A stretch of 64,000 nucleotides of DNA, taken from NCBI RefSeq assembly GCF_014207705.1, contig NZ_JACHIU010000001.1, forward strand, positions 868,001 to 932,000, given 5' to 3'. The translations under genes and the position numbers were made by a program. Positions 43,258 to 55,145 of the stretch are shown here, piece by piece. Positions within the stretch are counted from its first letter, which is position 1; the number at the start of each line of letters is the position of its first letter. The stretch is from Sphaerisporangium rubeum (GTDB lineage: Bacteria > Actinomycetota > Actinomycetes > Streptosporangiales > Streptosporangiaceae). The notes beneath the pieces were generated by a model. That model searched no databases and was not told where the DNA came from. It saw only the letters and a program-made list of their open reading frames with translations.

Positions 43258-43364
43258 GAACGAGACTCAGGCCGGAATCGGAGGCGCGGATCGCGCGAGC
43301 ATGGCCCCGTTCGCCGCACCGGACGGAAGGTCCGTCCAGGCGGGAAGCTCTTCAAGGAGATCAC

Positions 43365-43727
43365 ATGCGTCGGTGGATCTGTTCACAGGGACGGCACGCG
43401 TTCAGCACGGGGACGTCGAGCGTCATCGCCGCACGGCGGCTGAGGAAGGTCTACGGCACGCTGCTCATCCTCCGAGCCATGGCCGCCGGGTGCCGCCGAG
43501 CCAGGCGCCAGGTCCGCGCGGTGGGCAGGTGGCTCAAAGGCTCCGGACAGGCGGTCTACCTGGCCGCACGAAGCCGCGGAGAGGCCGGCATGTCCACCGC
43601 CGAGTACGCCGTCGGCACCATCGCCGCCTGCGCCTTCGCGGGCCTCCTCTACAAGATCGTCACCAGCCCGGACATCCGCAAGATGCTGGCCGACATCCTC
43701 GGCCGCGCTTTGCGTCTCGCAGGATGA
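43365..43727 (+). CDS. DUF4244 / Flp-type pilin-like protein
   Basis: 120 residues: Arg-rich N terminus, then a class III prepilin-like signal GEAGMSTAEYAVGTIAACAF (Gly before Met-Ser-Thr, Glu at position 5 of the mature part, hydrophobic helix), ending DIRKMLADILGRALRLAG. Best candidate for the pilus subunit of this Tad system. ATG 43365 follows AAGGAG. The unusually long 74-residue leader is atypical for Flp pilins, and a shorter start cannot be excluded. Its 3' end is copied in the following spacer. Confidence 0.85.
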   Translation: MRRWICSQGRHAFSTGTSSVIAARRLRKVYGTLLILRAMAAGCRRARRQVRAVGRWLKGSGQAVYLAARSRGEAGMSTAEYAVGTIAACAFAGLLYKIVTSPDIRKMLADILGRALRLAG

Positions 43728-44345
43728 CCAGGCTGCTGCCGGCGACACGGCGAGTCGGGTTCTTCGGCCTCGGTGATGCTTGTGACGCGGGACGAGAGCG
43801 CACTGAGTGGCAGCCGGTCGTTGTTCGGCAGGCTTGCGGCCGGCTGGGACGTCCGCAAGATGCCGGCAGACATTCTGGGCCGTGCTTTGCGCCTCCCGGA
43901 GCGAGCTGGCTGGTGTCGGTGGCATGGCGAGTCGGGTTCTTCGGCGCCGGTGGTGCTTGTGAAGTGGGACGAGAGTGCCGTCAGTGGGAATCGGTCGCTG
44001 ATCTTCGGGAGCGTGGCCAGTCCGAGTGCCCCAAGGTGCCGGTCGGTGTCCTCGGGTGGGTGCTGTGGCGGGGGAGATGGTCAGGCTCCTGCCGGTGGCA
44101 CGGCGTGTCCGGTTTCTTCCGTGGCGGTGGTAGCCGTGACCTGGGAGGAAGGATCGGTGGGTGCAAGCCGGTCGTTGCTCGGCAGGCTTTTGACCGGTCT
44201 GGACGTCTGCGAGGTGACGATCGGCTTCCTCGGCCGGGTTCTGTGGACGGCGGGGAGACCTGGCAGGTTTCGCCTGTGCGGTTCATTCGGCACTTTCTTG
44301 CCGGCGGTGCCTGTGAGCCGCGGGGTAAGCGTGGCGAGCTGGGGT
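43672..44345. repeat. ~177-bp tandem duplication, about 3.5 units
   Basis: Units begin near 43672, 43849, 44025 and 44203. Unit 1 starts within the DUF4244 gene (ACATCCGCAAGATGC); unit 2 repeats it (ACGTCCGCAAGATGCC) and units 3-4 are more diverged. The last unit runs into the tadE start. No separate gene is supported here. Confidence 0.85.
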
Positions 44346-44685
44346 CGGTCACCGCTGAGATGGCGGTGGGTCTGCCGGTGCTGGCGCTGGTGCTCGGTGG
44401 CGCGCTGTGGGCCGTGGCGGCGGTGGCGGTCCAGCTTGAGTGCGTGGACGCTGCTAGAGCGGGGGCCAGGGCTGCTGCCCGGGGTGAGTCGCTCGATGTG
44501 GTGCGCCAGGTGACCGGACGAGCCGCTCCGGCCGGGGCCGCCGTCGCGATCACCCGGGACGCGGACCTCAGCCGTGTCACCGTCACAGCCACGATGCGAC
44601 CGGGTGGAGCGGGTCTCATCCCTGGGGTCGTCATCAGAGCCGACGCCACGTCCGCGACGGAGCCGGGAGTTCAGGAGGGGGCTCC

Positions 44686-44689
<4 letters not shown>
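44276..44689 (+). CDS. tadE: TadE-like minor pilin
   Basis: 137 residues with the TadE signature GSVTAEMAVGLPVLALVLGG (Glu in the hydrophobic helix) from about residue 23, followed by a short periplasmic domain. GTG 44276 is the only plausible in-frame start, and the frame is open much further upstream only because the 177-bp repeats lack stops in it. The N-terminal ~20 residues are encoded by repeat-derived DNA. The stop overlaps the next ATG (ATGA). Confidence 0.8.
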
Positions 44690-45540
<851 letters not shown>

Positions 45541-45593
45541 CGTCGGTGGTCCCTCCTCTGGAGTGGACGGCTGTAGGTGCCGGCAGGACGGCT

Positions 45594-45731
45594 TGAGGAC
45601 TCCGCAAGGCGGTCGCGAGGGCTCTGGCGGACGGTCGTGTGGGTCGTGCGGATGGCCGTTGGTCTACATGGACGGCATGAGGACTCAGACAAGGGTCGTG
45701 AGGGCTCTGGAGGTGGTCGTGTGGGTCAGCG
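45594..45731. repeat. ~53-bp direct repeat pair in the tad/helicase spacer
   Basis: GAGGACTCCGCAAGGCGGTC (45594) and GAGGACTCAGACAAGGGTCG (45677) begin two related stretches that end GGTCGTGTGGGTC. The rest of the spacer 45541-46010 shows no gene. Confidence 0.65.
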
Positions 45732-46010
45732 AGTTCACCCACCACACCTGGGACGTCCGGGCCGCCGCCGGACCCGCCCCCACCCTGGCCCCGAAGCGGT
45801 GGACCTCCTGCTGGACACCGTCGCCATGCTGGCCGGGTTCGCCGGCTATCTCTGTCGGCTGCGCCGAGCTCCCCAAGATTGACGACGTTGCCGGTGTCCC
45901 GCAGAAGCGGTCGGAGATTTGATGGACACGTGTTCGCCTGGTGACGGTGCTCGGTCAGCAGTGGTCGCTGGTTGCCGGGTCCGGGTGGACGGCGGGGCCG
46001 GTGGGTCTCG

Positions 46011-48329
46011 TCAAGGGGACAGGAGGATCTTCAGAAGGTGGTTGGCGCCTTGTTTGTCGAGGGGGTCGTTGCCGTTGCCGCATTTGGGGCTTTGTATGCA
46101 GCTGGGGCAGCCTGTTTGGCATTCGCAGGCCTGGATGGCCTGGTGGGTGGCGGTGAGCCAGGATTCGGCTTTGGCGTAGGCGCGTTCGGCGAAGCCGGCG
46201 CCGCCTTCGTGGCCGTCGTAGACGAAGACGGTCATGAGGCTGGTGTCGGGGTGGCGTTCGGTGCTCACGCCGCCGATGTCCCAGCGGTCGCAGGTCGCGA
46301 AGAGGGGGAGGAGGCCTATCGAGGCGTGTTCGGCGGCGTGTGCGGAGCCGGCGAGGTCGTGGCCCTTCAGGAGCAGAGGCGCTATGGCCTCGTCGGGGAG
46401 GATCCACCAGACGGCGCGGGTGGTCAGGGTGCGCGGCGGGAGATCGAGGGGTTCTTCGCCGAGGACTTCGCCGGTCTGCTGGCGGCGCTTCAGGAACGAG
46501 ACCACCTGCCTGGTCACCTCCACGGTGCCGAAGTGGAGCTCGCCGGGGCCGAGGGGGCGGGAGCGCAGGCTTTCCAGTACGGCGATGTCGGTGATGTCGC
46601 GGGCGAAGGTCGCGTAGTCGGGGGTGGCGGGGGAGACCAGGGCCACTCCGGCGTCCAGTTCCAGAGCGTCCACGATGTAGGTGTCGCCTTGGTGGAGGTG
46701 GACGGCGCCGGTGTGGACGGCACTGTGCGCGGAGGGTTCGTCCACGGTGCCGAGCAGGCGGCCGGTGGCCGTCTCCACGATCTGCACTGGAGACGCGCCG
46801 GAGCCGCGGATGTCGGCCAGGTCGGCGGCGCGTTCGCGGCGGGTCCAGAACCAGCCCTGCGCGCGACGGCGGAGCATGCCACGGTCCACGAGGCCGTCCA
46901 GCACCTCGGCGGCGGACGGGCCGAAGACCGCGAGGTCCGCTTCGGTGAGCGGGACCTCCGCGGCGGCGGCGCACAGGTGGGGGCCGAGGACGTAGGGGTT
47001 GTCCGGGTCCAGCACGATCGCCTCCACCGGTCGGCCGAAGAGCGCCTCGGGGTGGTGCACGAGGTAGGTGTCCAGCGGGTCGTCCCTGGCGATCAGCACG
47101 GCGAGCGCGTCCTGGCCGTCGCGTCCCGCGCGGCCGGCCTGCTGCCACAGGGACGCGCGGGTGCCGGGCCAGCCGGCGATCAGCACGGCGTCGAGGCCGG
47201 ACACGTCGATGCCGAGCTCCAGCGCGTTGGTGGTGGCGAGGCCCATGATCTCGCCGTCCCGCAGCGCCTTCTCAAGCCGCCGGCGGTCCTCGGCGAGGTA
47301 CCCGGCACGGTAGGCGGCCACCTGAGCCGGAAGTTCCGGGGAGATCTCCTCAAGGTTGTCCCGCGCGATCAGCGACACGCTCTCCGCGGCCCGCCGGGAC
47401 CGTACGAACGCCAGGGTGCGCACGCCGTCCACCACGAGGTCGGACAGCAGGTCCGCGGTCTCCGCGGTCGCTGTGCGCCGTACCGGTGCGCCACGCTCGC
47501 CGCGCAGGTCCGTCAGAGGCGGCTCCCAGAGTGCGAAGGTGGTCGAACCCCGGGGAGAGGCGTCCGTGGTCACCTCGGCCGTCTCAAGGCCCGTCAGGCG
47601 CATCGCGGCGGCCGCGGGGTCGCTCACGGTGGCCGACACGAGCACGAACACCGGACGGGAGCCGTATTTCGCGCAGATCCGGCGCAGCCGCCGCAGGATC
47701 TGCGCCACGTGCGAGCCGAACACCCCCCGGTACCCGTGGCACTCGTCCACTACGACGATCTTGAGCCGGCGCCAGAACGACGTCCACGCCGAATGCCGGG
47801 GAAGGATGGATCTGTGCAGCATGTCGGGGTTGGTCAGCACATAGTTGGCGTTGCGCCGCACCCACTGCCGTTCCTCGGCCGGAGTGTCCCCGTCGTAGGT
47901 CGCCGCACGCACCTGCGGCAGGTCGAGCCGCCGCACGGCGCGCAACTGGTCCGCCGCGAGCGCCTTGGTCGGTGTCAGGTACAGGACACTGCCGCCGGTG
48001 AGGATCTCCGACATGGCCGGCACCAGGTAGGCCAAAGATTTTCCCGAGGCGGTACCCGTGGAGATGATCACGTTTTGGCCACGATGGGCCAGGTCGGCGG
48101 CGGCCGTCTGGTGGTCCCAGAGGCCGTCGACCCCCAGATTTCGCAGACGGCTGACAAGCGGTTCGCCGACCCACTCCGGCCAGCGTGCATCACCCGCCTG
48201 ACGTGCGGGAACGTGTTCGACATGGGTGACACGCTCCCGGCGCGAGCGCACGGCGAGCAGCCGGCCGAGCAGCGGCTCGGCCCGGCGGGAGGCTGATGTG
48301 GTCGCAGTCACTGGTTTCCAGTTTGGCAT
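46011..48329 (-). CDS. DEAD/DEAH-box helicase with DUF1998-type Cys4 domain (MrfA-like)
   Basis: 772-residue SF2 helicase. Walker A STGTASGKSLAY, motif II VVVDECHGY (DECH), motif III LVSATVSDP, motif VI QQAGRAGRDGQ. A C-terminal DUF1998 domain has a zinc-binding cluster CECQTGCPSC near the end. Relatives are MrfA (mitomycin repair) and Rv3649. The expected role is DNA repair helicase. ATG 48329 is preferred (protein begins MPNWKPVTATT); a longer frame to 48437 is open but reads non-family sequence. Convergent with the tad operon and divergent from bldG. Confidence 0.9.
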   Translation of the reverse strand: MPNWKPVTATTSASRRAEPLLGRLLAVRSRRERVTHVEHVPARQAGDARWPEWVGEPLVSRLRNLGVDGLWDHQTAAADLAHRGQNVIISTGTASGKSLAYLVPAMSEILTGGSVLYLTPTKALAADQLRAVRRLDLPQVRAATYDGDTPAEERQWVRRNANYVLTNPDMLHRSILPRHSAWTSFWRRLKIVVVDECHGYRGVFGSHVAQILRRLRRICAKYGSRPVFVLVSATVSDPAAAAMRLTGLETAEVTTDASPRGSTTFALWEPPLTDLRGERGAPVRRTATAETADLLSDLVVDGVRTLAFVRSRRAAESVSLIARDNLEEISPELPAQVAAYRAGYLAEDRRRLEKALRDGEIMGLATTNALELGIDVSGLDAVLIAGWPGTRASLWQQAGRAGRDGQDALAVLIARDDPLDTYLVHHPEALFGRPVEAIVLDPDNPYVLGPHLCAAAAEVPLTEADLAVFGPSAAEVLDGLVDRGMLRRRAQGWFWTRRERAADLADIRGSGASPVQIVETATGRLLGTVDEPSAHSAVHTGAVHLHQGDTYIVDALELDAGVALVSPATPDYATFARDITDIAVLESLRSRPLGPGELHFGTVEVTRQVVSFLKRRQQTGEVLGEEPLDLPPRTLTTRAVWWILPDEAIAPLLLKGHDLAGSAHAAEHASIGLLPLFATCDRWDIGGVSTERHPDTSLMTVFVYDGHEGGAGFAERAYAKAESWLTATHQAIQACECQTGCPSCIQSPKCGNGNDPLDKQGANHLLKILLSP

Positions 48330-48484
48330 CTTGGGGGAGAGTCGCCCGGAGTCGTGATTTCGTATAGACACGGAGACGGGGCGTGGTTGAATGCCGCGCG
48401 TCAGGGTATTGCGTGCCGGGACTTGGGGTCCCAGCATGTCAGACCCCTCGTCGTGGACTCAGCAGGCAAGGCGCTGGAGGATCT

Positions 48485-48835
48485 GTGGATCTGAAGTTGG
48501 ACCACCACACCGAAGACCGGCTCACCATCGTGGAAGTCGAGGGTGAGATCGATGTCTATACCGCGCCGAGGCTGCGAGAGCTGCTGATCGACCTCGTGAA
48601 CAAGGGCAACTTCCACCTCCTGGTCAACATGGAGAAGGTCGATTTCCTTGATTCCACCGGACTCGGTGTGCTGGTCGGCGGGCTCAAGCGCGTTCGTGCG
48701 CACGACGGCTCCCTGGAGCTCGTCTGCACTCAGGAACGCATCCTGAAGATCTTCCGGATCACCGGGCTGACCAAGGTCTTCGGGATCTACGCCTCGGTCG
48801 AAGAGGCCAAGGAAGCTCACGGCCGAGACAAGTAG
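48485..48835 (+). CDS. bldG: Anti-anti-sigma factor BldG
   Basis: 116-residue STAS protein: [15 protein letters not shown], phosphorylatable Ser in [20 protein letters not shown] (near residue 57), and [15 protein letters not shown], nearly the Streptomyces BldG sequence as I recall. It binds and is phosphorylated by partner anti-sigma kinases and controls sporulation and antibiotic production. GTG 48485 follows GGAGGATCT. The partner anti-sigma gene starts 2 nt after its stop. Confidence 0.93.
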   Translation: MDLKLDHHTEDRLTIVEVEGEIDVYTAPRLRELLIDLVNKGNFHLLVNMEKVDFLDSTGLGVLVGGLKRVRAHDGSLELVCTQERILKIFRITGLTKVFGIYASVEEAKEAHGRDK

Positions 48836-48837
48836 TC

Positions 48838-49305
48838 ATGGCCACCGTCGAGCTGACGTTCAGTGCCCTGCCGGCGCACGTCCGCACGGCGCGCTTGGTC
48901 GCCACGGCCATAGCGCGCCGCACCGGTGTGGCCGAGGCGCTACTGGACGAAGTGCGGCTCGCCGTCGGAGAGGCCTGCTCCCGGGCAGTGGAGGCGCACC
49001 GCGTCCACTGCCCGGGTGAGCCGATCCGCATCGAGCTGCGCGACGACTCCGGCCGATTCGAGGTCACGGTGACCGACTCGGCACCGAGTGACGATCTCGA
49101 GCAGGCCTACCAGGACGACGACGGCACGCCGACCCCGGTCAACGGCACGGCGCTCGCCAGTCTTCTGCCGGCCGACACGTTGATGTCGGGTTTCGGCATC
49201 GCGGTCATCGCCGCCCTGGCGGACGACGTCGAGGTGTACCCGAGCGCCAAGGGGCTGCGGATCCGCATGAGCTGGCCCGCCGCCACCGGTCTTCCGGCCA
49301 TCTGA
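48838..49305 (+). CDS. Anti-sigma factor, HATPase_c (RsbW-like) family
   Basis: 155 residues with a GHKL-type ATP-binding fold: N box LDEVRLAVGEACSRAVEAHR (near 36), G-rich region MSGFGIAVIAALADDVEV. Equivalent to the SCO3548 partner of BldG by position. It would phosphorylate the STAS Ser and sequester a SigB-like sigma factor. An Asp/Pro-rich insertion (about 85-110) separates the boxes. ATG 48838. Confidence 0.88.
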   Translation: MATVELTFSALPAHVRTARLVATAIARRTGVAEALLDEVRLAVGEACSRAVEAHRVHCPGEPIRIELRDDSGRFEVTVTDSAPSDDLEQAYQDDDGTPTPVNGTALASLLPADTLMSGFGIAVIAALADDVEVYPSAKGLRIRMSWPAATGLPAI

Positions 49306-49392
49306 GGCCAAGGGCCCGGCCGCACGTCTTCCCGAGCCCGCCGTTCTTTTCGTCATGCCCGGATGACGGCGCTCCTTCGCTACCCACACCAG

Positions 49393-49419
49393 CACCCGGT
49401 CCACACGGACCGGGTGTTT
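49393..49419 (+). terminator. Terminator of the bldG operon
   Basis: 10 bp stem CACCCGGTCC/GGACCGGGTG (49393-49402 with 49407-49416), ACAC loop, then TTT. Confidence 0.85.
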
Positions 49420-49773
49420 CGGTATGTCCGCAGCTTTTTCGGACGCAATTTTTCGGCAATAGAGTCTTGGCCGTAACATGGAGGTCGCGCGAGCCGGAGT
49501 GGGGAAAACCGCGTTGTTGCAGGGCAAAGCCCCACTGCCTGCTCGGCGGGTTCCCGATTGGCCGGGGGGAGAGGCTTCATATCTGGCTGATGCCTGCGTA
49601 GACTCCCCGCACCGGCCAAGGTTTTGTCCCCGCAGATCGACGACGCCCTGCGGGAGGTCTGCGGACGCTACCGGAAGCGGCACTGCCAATCCAGCTCGGA
49701 TGCGCGCCGCCCCCCGACTCGATTTCGCAGCGCGGTCCGAGCTCGGACCTACCCGTCAGGCCGAGGAGGACGG
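49420..49773 (+). promoter_or_regulatory. hppA promoter and leader
   Basis: TTCATA (49576-49581) and TAGACT (49599-49604), 17 bp apart, give a plausible promoter and a leader of about 160 nt. A CCCGCAG/CTGCGGG hairpin lies near 49629-49653. No known riboswitch pattern was recognised. Confidence 0.45.
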
Positions 49774-52110
<2,337 letters not shown>

Positions 52111-52124
52111 CCGGTTCTCACTGA

Positions 52125-52167
52125 GACACCAGGCGCACGGCATCCTGCCGTGCGCCTGGTGTCTTTT
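52125..52167 (+). terminator. hppA terminator
   Basis: 18 bp perfect stem (52125-52142 with 52146-52163), 3-nt loop, TTTT tail. Confidence 0.93.
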
Positions 52168-52257
52168 CCAGGTTGTTTGGGGGATGCCGGGTTCGTCGGG
52201 GGTTCTTGCCGGTCCGCCGTACACGTTTCCCGGTCTCTCGTAGGGCATAGTTGGCGG

Positions 52258-52740
52258 GTGAACACCCTTATCGTCCTGCGACATGCCAAGGCCGCGCATG
52301 TCCCCGGGCTGGCCGATCGGCAGCGGCCGCTGACCGATCGAGGCGAGGGGGACGCGGGCCGCGCCGGGGACACGCTGAAGTCCCTCGGGTTCTCACCCGA
52401 TCTCGTGCTGTGCTCGCCGTCCGAGCGCACCCGCCGTACGGCCGAACTGGCGCTCGCGGAACTGTCTCCCGACGCGCCGGTCCACATCGAGACCGACATC
52501 TACGAGGCCTACCCCGACGAACTGGTCGAACTGATCCGCCGTACCGGTGACGAGGTCTCCACTCTCCTGCTGGTCGGCCACAACCCCGGTGTCCACGAAC
52601 TGGTCGTCAGCCTCACCTTGGCCCGTGATCTGGACAAGTTCCCACCCGGCGCGTTCGCCGTCATCGAGACCACAGAGGCCTGGCCCGATCTCGGTCCAGG
52701 TGACGGCCGCCTGACCCACCGCTGGAACCCGAAGGACTGA
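52258..52740 (+). CDS. sixA: SixA-type histidine phosphatase
   Basis: 160-residue RHG-family phosphatase: catalytic VLRHAKA at the N terminus (RHxK form typical of SixA), CSPSERTRRTAEL, and the second His in LLLVGHNPGVHEL. It dephosphorylates phosphohistidine on phosphotransfer proteins. GTG 52258 has CATAGT (52246-52251) 6 nt upstream, a leaderless layout; there is no Shine-Dalgarno. Confidence 0.9.
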   Translation: MNTLIVLRHAKAAHVPGLADRQRPLTDRGEGDAGRAGDTLKSLGFSPDLVLCSPSERTRRTAELALAELSPDAPVHIETDIYEAYPDELVELIRRTGDEVSTLLLVGHNPGVHELVVSLTLARDLDKFPPGAFAVIETTEAWPDLGPGDGRLTHRWNPKD

Positions 52741-52751
52741 CCGGCCGGCCA

Positions 52752-52791
52752 CCGTACGACGGCGCTGGATTCGCCGTACCACGTCCCGCCG
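52752..52791. repeat. 40-bp dispersed element, copy 1
   Basis: Begins CCGTACGACGGCGCTGGATT and ends ACCACGTCCCGCCG, 11 bp after the sixA stop. It matches 56018-56057 at 39 of 40 positions. Both copies are followed by G-rich tandem repeats. Confidence 0.85.
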
Positions 52792-52833
52792 TCGCGGCGC
52801 CGTTCAGGAGCGCTCAGGGTGCGGAGGACGTGG

Positions 52834-53022
52834 CACCGCGGCGGGTGGTGTTCCGGCTCGACGATCTCGCGGGTAGGTGGCGCCGCGCCGTGGTGGGTGG
52901 TGTTCCGGTTCGGTGGTCTGGTCGGTACGAGGCGCCTTGGTGGGTGGTTTCCGGCTCGACGATCTCGCGGGTATGTGGCGCCGTGGTGGGTGGTGTTGCG
53001 GCTTGGTGGGGGTCTGGTGGGT
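52834..53022. repeat. ~98-bp G-rich tandem duplication
   Basis: TTCCGGCTCGACGATCTCGC occurs at 52851 and 52949, each followed by GTGGCGCCG and GTGGTGGGTGGTGTT. It fills the sixA/serB convergent spacer; no gene is supported. Confidence 0.85.
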
Positions 53023-53044
53023 AGGTGGCGGGGCTGGTCGGGGG

Positions 53045-54262
53045 TCAGGGGGTTTGGGTGTCTTCGGCGTCGGCGGCGAGGATTTCGTCTCGGGGGATGC
53101 CGAGGAGGTACAGGATGGCGTCCAGGTAGGGGACGTTGACGGCGGTGTCGGCGGCCTGGCGGAGTACGGGTTTGGCGTTGAAGGCTATGCCGAGGCCGGC
53201 GGCGGTGATCATGTCGAGGTCGTTGGCGCCGTCGCCGATGGCCACGGTCTGGCTGATGGGGATGCCGGCCTGTGCGGCGAAGCGTTCCAGAGCGCGGGCC
53301 TTGCCCGGACGGTCGACGATCTCGCCGACGACGCGGCCGGTGAGTCTGCCGTCGACGACCTCAAGGGTGTTGGCGGCGGAGTAGTCGATGCCGAGGTCGG
53401 CCACCAGGGTGTCGGTGATCTGGGTGAAACCGCCGCTGACGATGGCGAAGCGGTAGTCGAGCCGCTTGAGGGTGCGGACCAGGGTGCGGGCACCGGGGGT
53501 GAGCACGACGTCGGCGCGCACCCGGTCGAAGACCTCCTCGGGGAGGCCTTCCAGCAGCGCCACCCGTTCCCGCAGGGACGCGGCGAAGTCCAGCTCCCCG
53601 CGCATGGCGGCAGTGGTGATCTTCTCGACCTCGTCCATGCAGCCGGCGTGCGCGGCGAGCATCTCGACCACTTCACCCTGGATCAGGGTCGAGTCGACGT
53701 CCATCACGATGAGCCGCTTGGCCCGCCGGTGCAGGCCCGACCGCTGCACCGCGACGTCGACCTCCTGCAACGCCGCCTCGGCCGCGAGCGCGGTACGCAG
53801 CGAGTCGGGGTCGGCGCCGGAGATGGCCAGCTCGATGCAGGTGACCGGCTCGTGCGCGAGGCGCTCGATGCGGTCGATGTTGGCGCCGGCCGCCGCGATG
53901 CGGCCCGCGATACCCGCCATGGCGGCCGGCAGCAGCGGCTCACCGAGCACGGTGACGTGCAGGCGGCCGCGGCGGCGCTTCTCCTTGGCGTCGGTGCCGG
54001 TGGACAGCTCGACCTCCATGCCGAGGTCGTCCGCCAGCCGTTCCACGGCGCTCCACAGAGCGCCGATGGTGCCGCCGGTCCCGGTCGGGGGGCCGCCGGC
54101 GTACGCGACGAGGACCCCGAGGGTGAGCCTGCCACGGATCACGACCTGCTCGGCGTCGGCCACCACCACGGGAAACGCCGAGAGCACGGTGAAGAGTCTC
54201 GACGTCACCCCGGGCCGGTCGGGGCCGTTCAGTGTGATCAAAAGCGTTCGCTGCTTCATCAC
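53045..54262 (-). CDS. serB: Phosphoserine phosphatase with N-terminal ACT domains
   Basis: 405 residues. N-terminal ACT pair (about 1-165, beginning LLITLNGPDRPGVTSRLF), then a HAD phosphatase with nucleophile in VMDVDSTLIQGE, FAIVSGGFTQITD and AIGDGANDLDMI. Last step of serine synthesis; SerB2-type enzymes are feedback-controlled by serine through the ACT domains. GTG 54262 has TAGCGT (complement of 54269-54274) 6 nt upstream, a leaderless start. Confidence 0.95.
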   Translation of the reverse strand: MMKQRTLLITLNGPDRPGVTSRLFTVLSAFPVVVADAEQVVIRGRLTLGVLVAYAGGPPTGTGGTIGALWSAVERLADDLGMEVELSTGTDAKEKRRRGRLHVTVLGEPLLPAAMAGIAGRIAAAGANIDRIERLAHEPVTCIELAISGADPDSLRTALAAEAALQEVDVAVQRSGLHRRAKRLIVMDVDSTLIQGEVVEMLAAHAGCMDEVEKITTAAMRGELDFAASLRERVALLEGLPEEVFDRVRADVVLTPGARTLVRTLKRLDYRFAIVSGGFTQITDTLVADLGIDYSAANTLEVVDGRLTGRVVGEIVDRPGKARALERFAAQAGIPISQTVAIGDGANDLDMITAAGLGIAFNAKPVLRQAADTAVNVPYLDAILYLLGIPRDEILAADAEDTQTP

Positions 54263-54371
54263 CGGACAACGCTACCGACCGCTCAGAGTGAGCGCGCACG
54301 CGGTTCACCATACGGACGGCGAACGGCCATCTCCGCATGTCTTCATGGGGGCCTGAGGAGGAGGGCATGCC

Positions 54372-55145
54372 ATGACCCAGCTCATTCCCGGTGACGTCCG
54401 CGGGGTCGCGGACGTCGGTGACGGTCAAGGCGTTCTGACCGACGCGCGCGGCCGGTACACGGTGACGCTCGCGAGGAACGCCGCGGAGATGCGGGAGGCG
54501 CAGCGCCTGCGCCACCAGGTGTTCGCCGAGGAGATGGGGGCACGCCTCGACTCCCCGATCACCGGTCTCGACGTCGATCCGCTTGACGCCTACTGCGACC
54601 ACCTTCTGGTGCGGCACGGCGACACGGTGGTCGGGACGTACCGGCTGCTGGCGCCGGGCCGGTCCGACCGGTTGTACTCCGACGGCGAGTTCGACCTGTC
54701 CGGCTTGGCAGACATCCGACCGAACATGGTCGAAGCCGGACGTACCTGTGTGCATCCCGATCATCGGGGTGGAGCGGTGGTGGGGCTCATGTGGGCCGCG
54801 ATCGCGCGCTACATGGTGGACGGCGGGTACGGCTGGCTCGGCGGGTGCTGCTCGATCCCCCTGGACGACGGCGGGATGACGGCCGCCGGGGTGCTCGACA
54901 AGATCCCGCTCGGGCCCGAGCGGTTCCGGGTGTGGCCGAGATACGAGTGGACCGGTGACAGGGTGCCGCGGCCGGACCGGTTCGTGATCCCGTCGCTGCT
55001 GCGGGGGTACCTGCGGCTCGGGTCGTGGATCTGCGGGGCCCCGGCGTACGACCCCGACTTCGGGACGGCGGACTTCTTCGTCCTGTTGTCACTGGCCGAG
55101 GTGGACACGCGGTACCTGCGGCACTTCCTCGGGGTGACGGGATGA
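54372..55145 (+). CDS. GNAT N-acyltransferase (OlsB-like)
   Basis: 257 residues. The hemolysin/OlsB-type N-acyltransferase pattern includes LRHQVFAEEMGAR (near 47), CDHLLVRHGDTVVGTYRLL, EAGRTCVHPDHRGGAVV and WLGGCCSIPLDDGG. It would transfer a beta-hydroxy fatty acyl group from ACP to an amino acid such as ornithine. The stop overlaps the start of a PlsC-like acyltransferase (ATGA), matching the OlsB-OlsA gene pair for ornithine-lipid synthesis. ATG 54372 follows GAGGAGGAGGG. Confidence 0.85.
   Translation: MTQLIPGDVRGVADVGDGQGVLTDARGRYTVTLARNAAEMREAQRLRHQVFAEEMGARLDSPITGLDVDPLDAYCDHLLVRHGDTVVGTYRLLAPGRSDRLYSDGEFDLSGLADIRPNMVEAGRTCVHPDHRGGAVVGLMWAAIARYMVDGGYGWLGGCCSIPLDDGGMTAAGVLDKIPLGPERFRVWPRYEWTGDRVPRPDRFVIPSLLRGYLRLGSWICGAPAYDPDFGTADFFVLLSLAEVDTRYLRHFLGVTG

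Noticed and set aside
43773-44513. 246-codon frame between the pilin-like gene and tadE as a separate gene
   Set aside because: Composed of decaying 177-bp repeat copies; it overlaps tadE in another frame and lacks a ribosome site.
45972-48296. 774-codon open frame on the + strand opposite the helicase
   Set aside because: Antisense shadow; the minus-strand frame has all SF2 helicase motifs.
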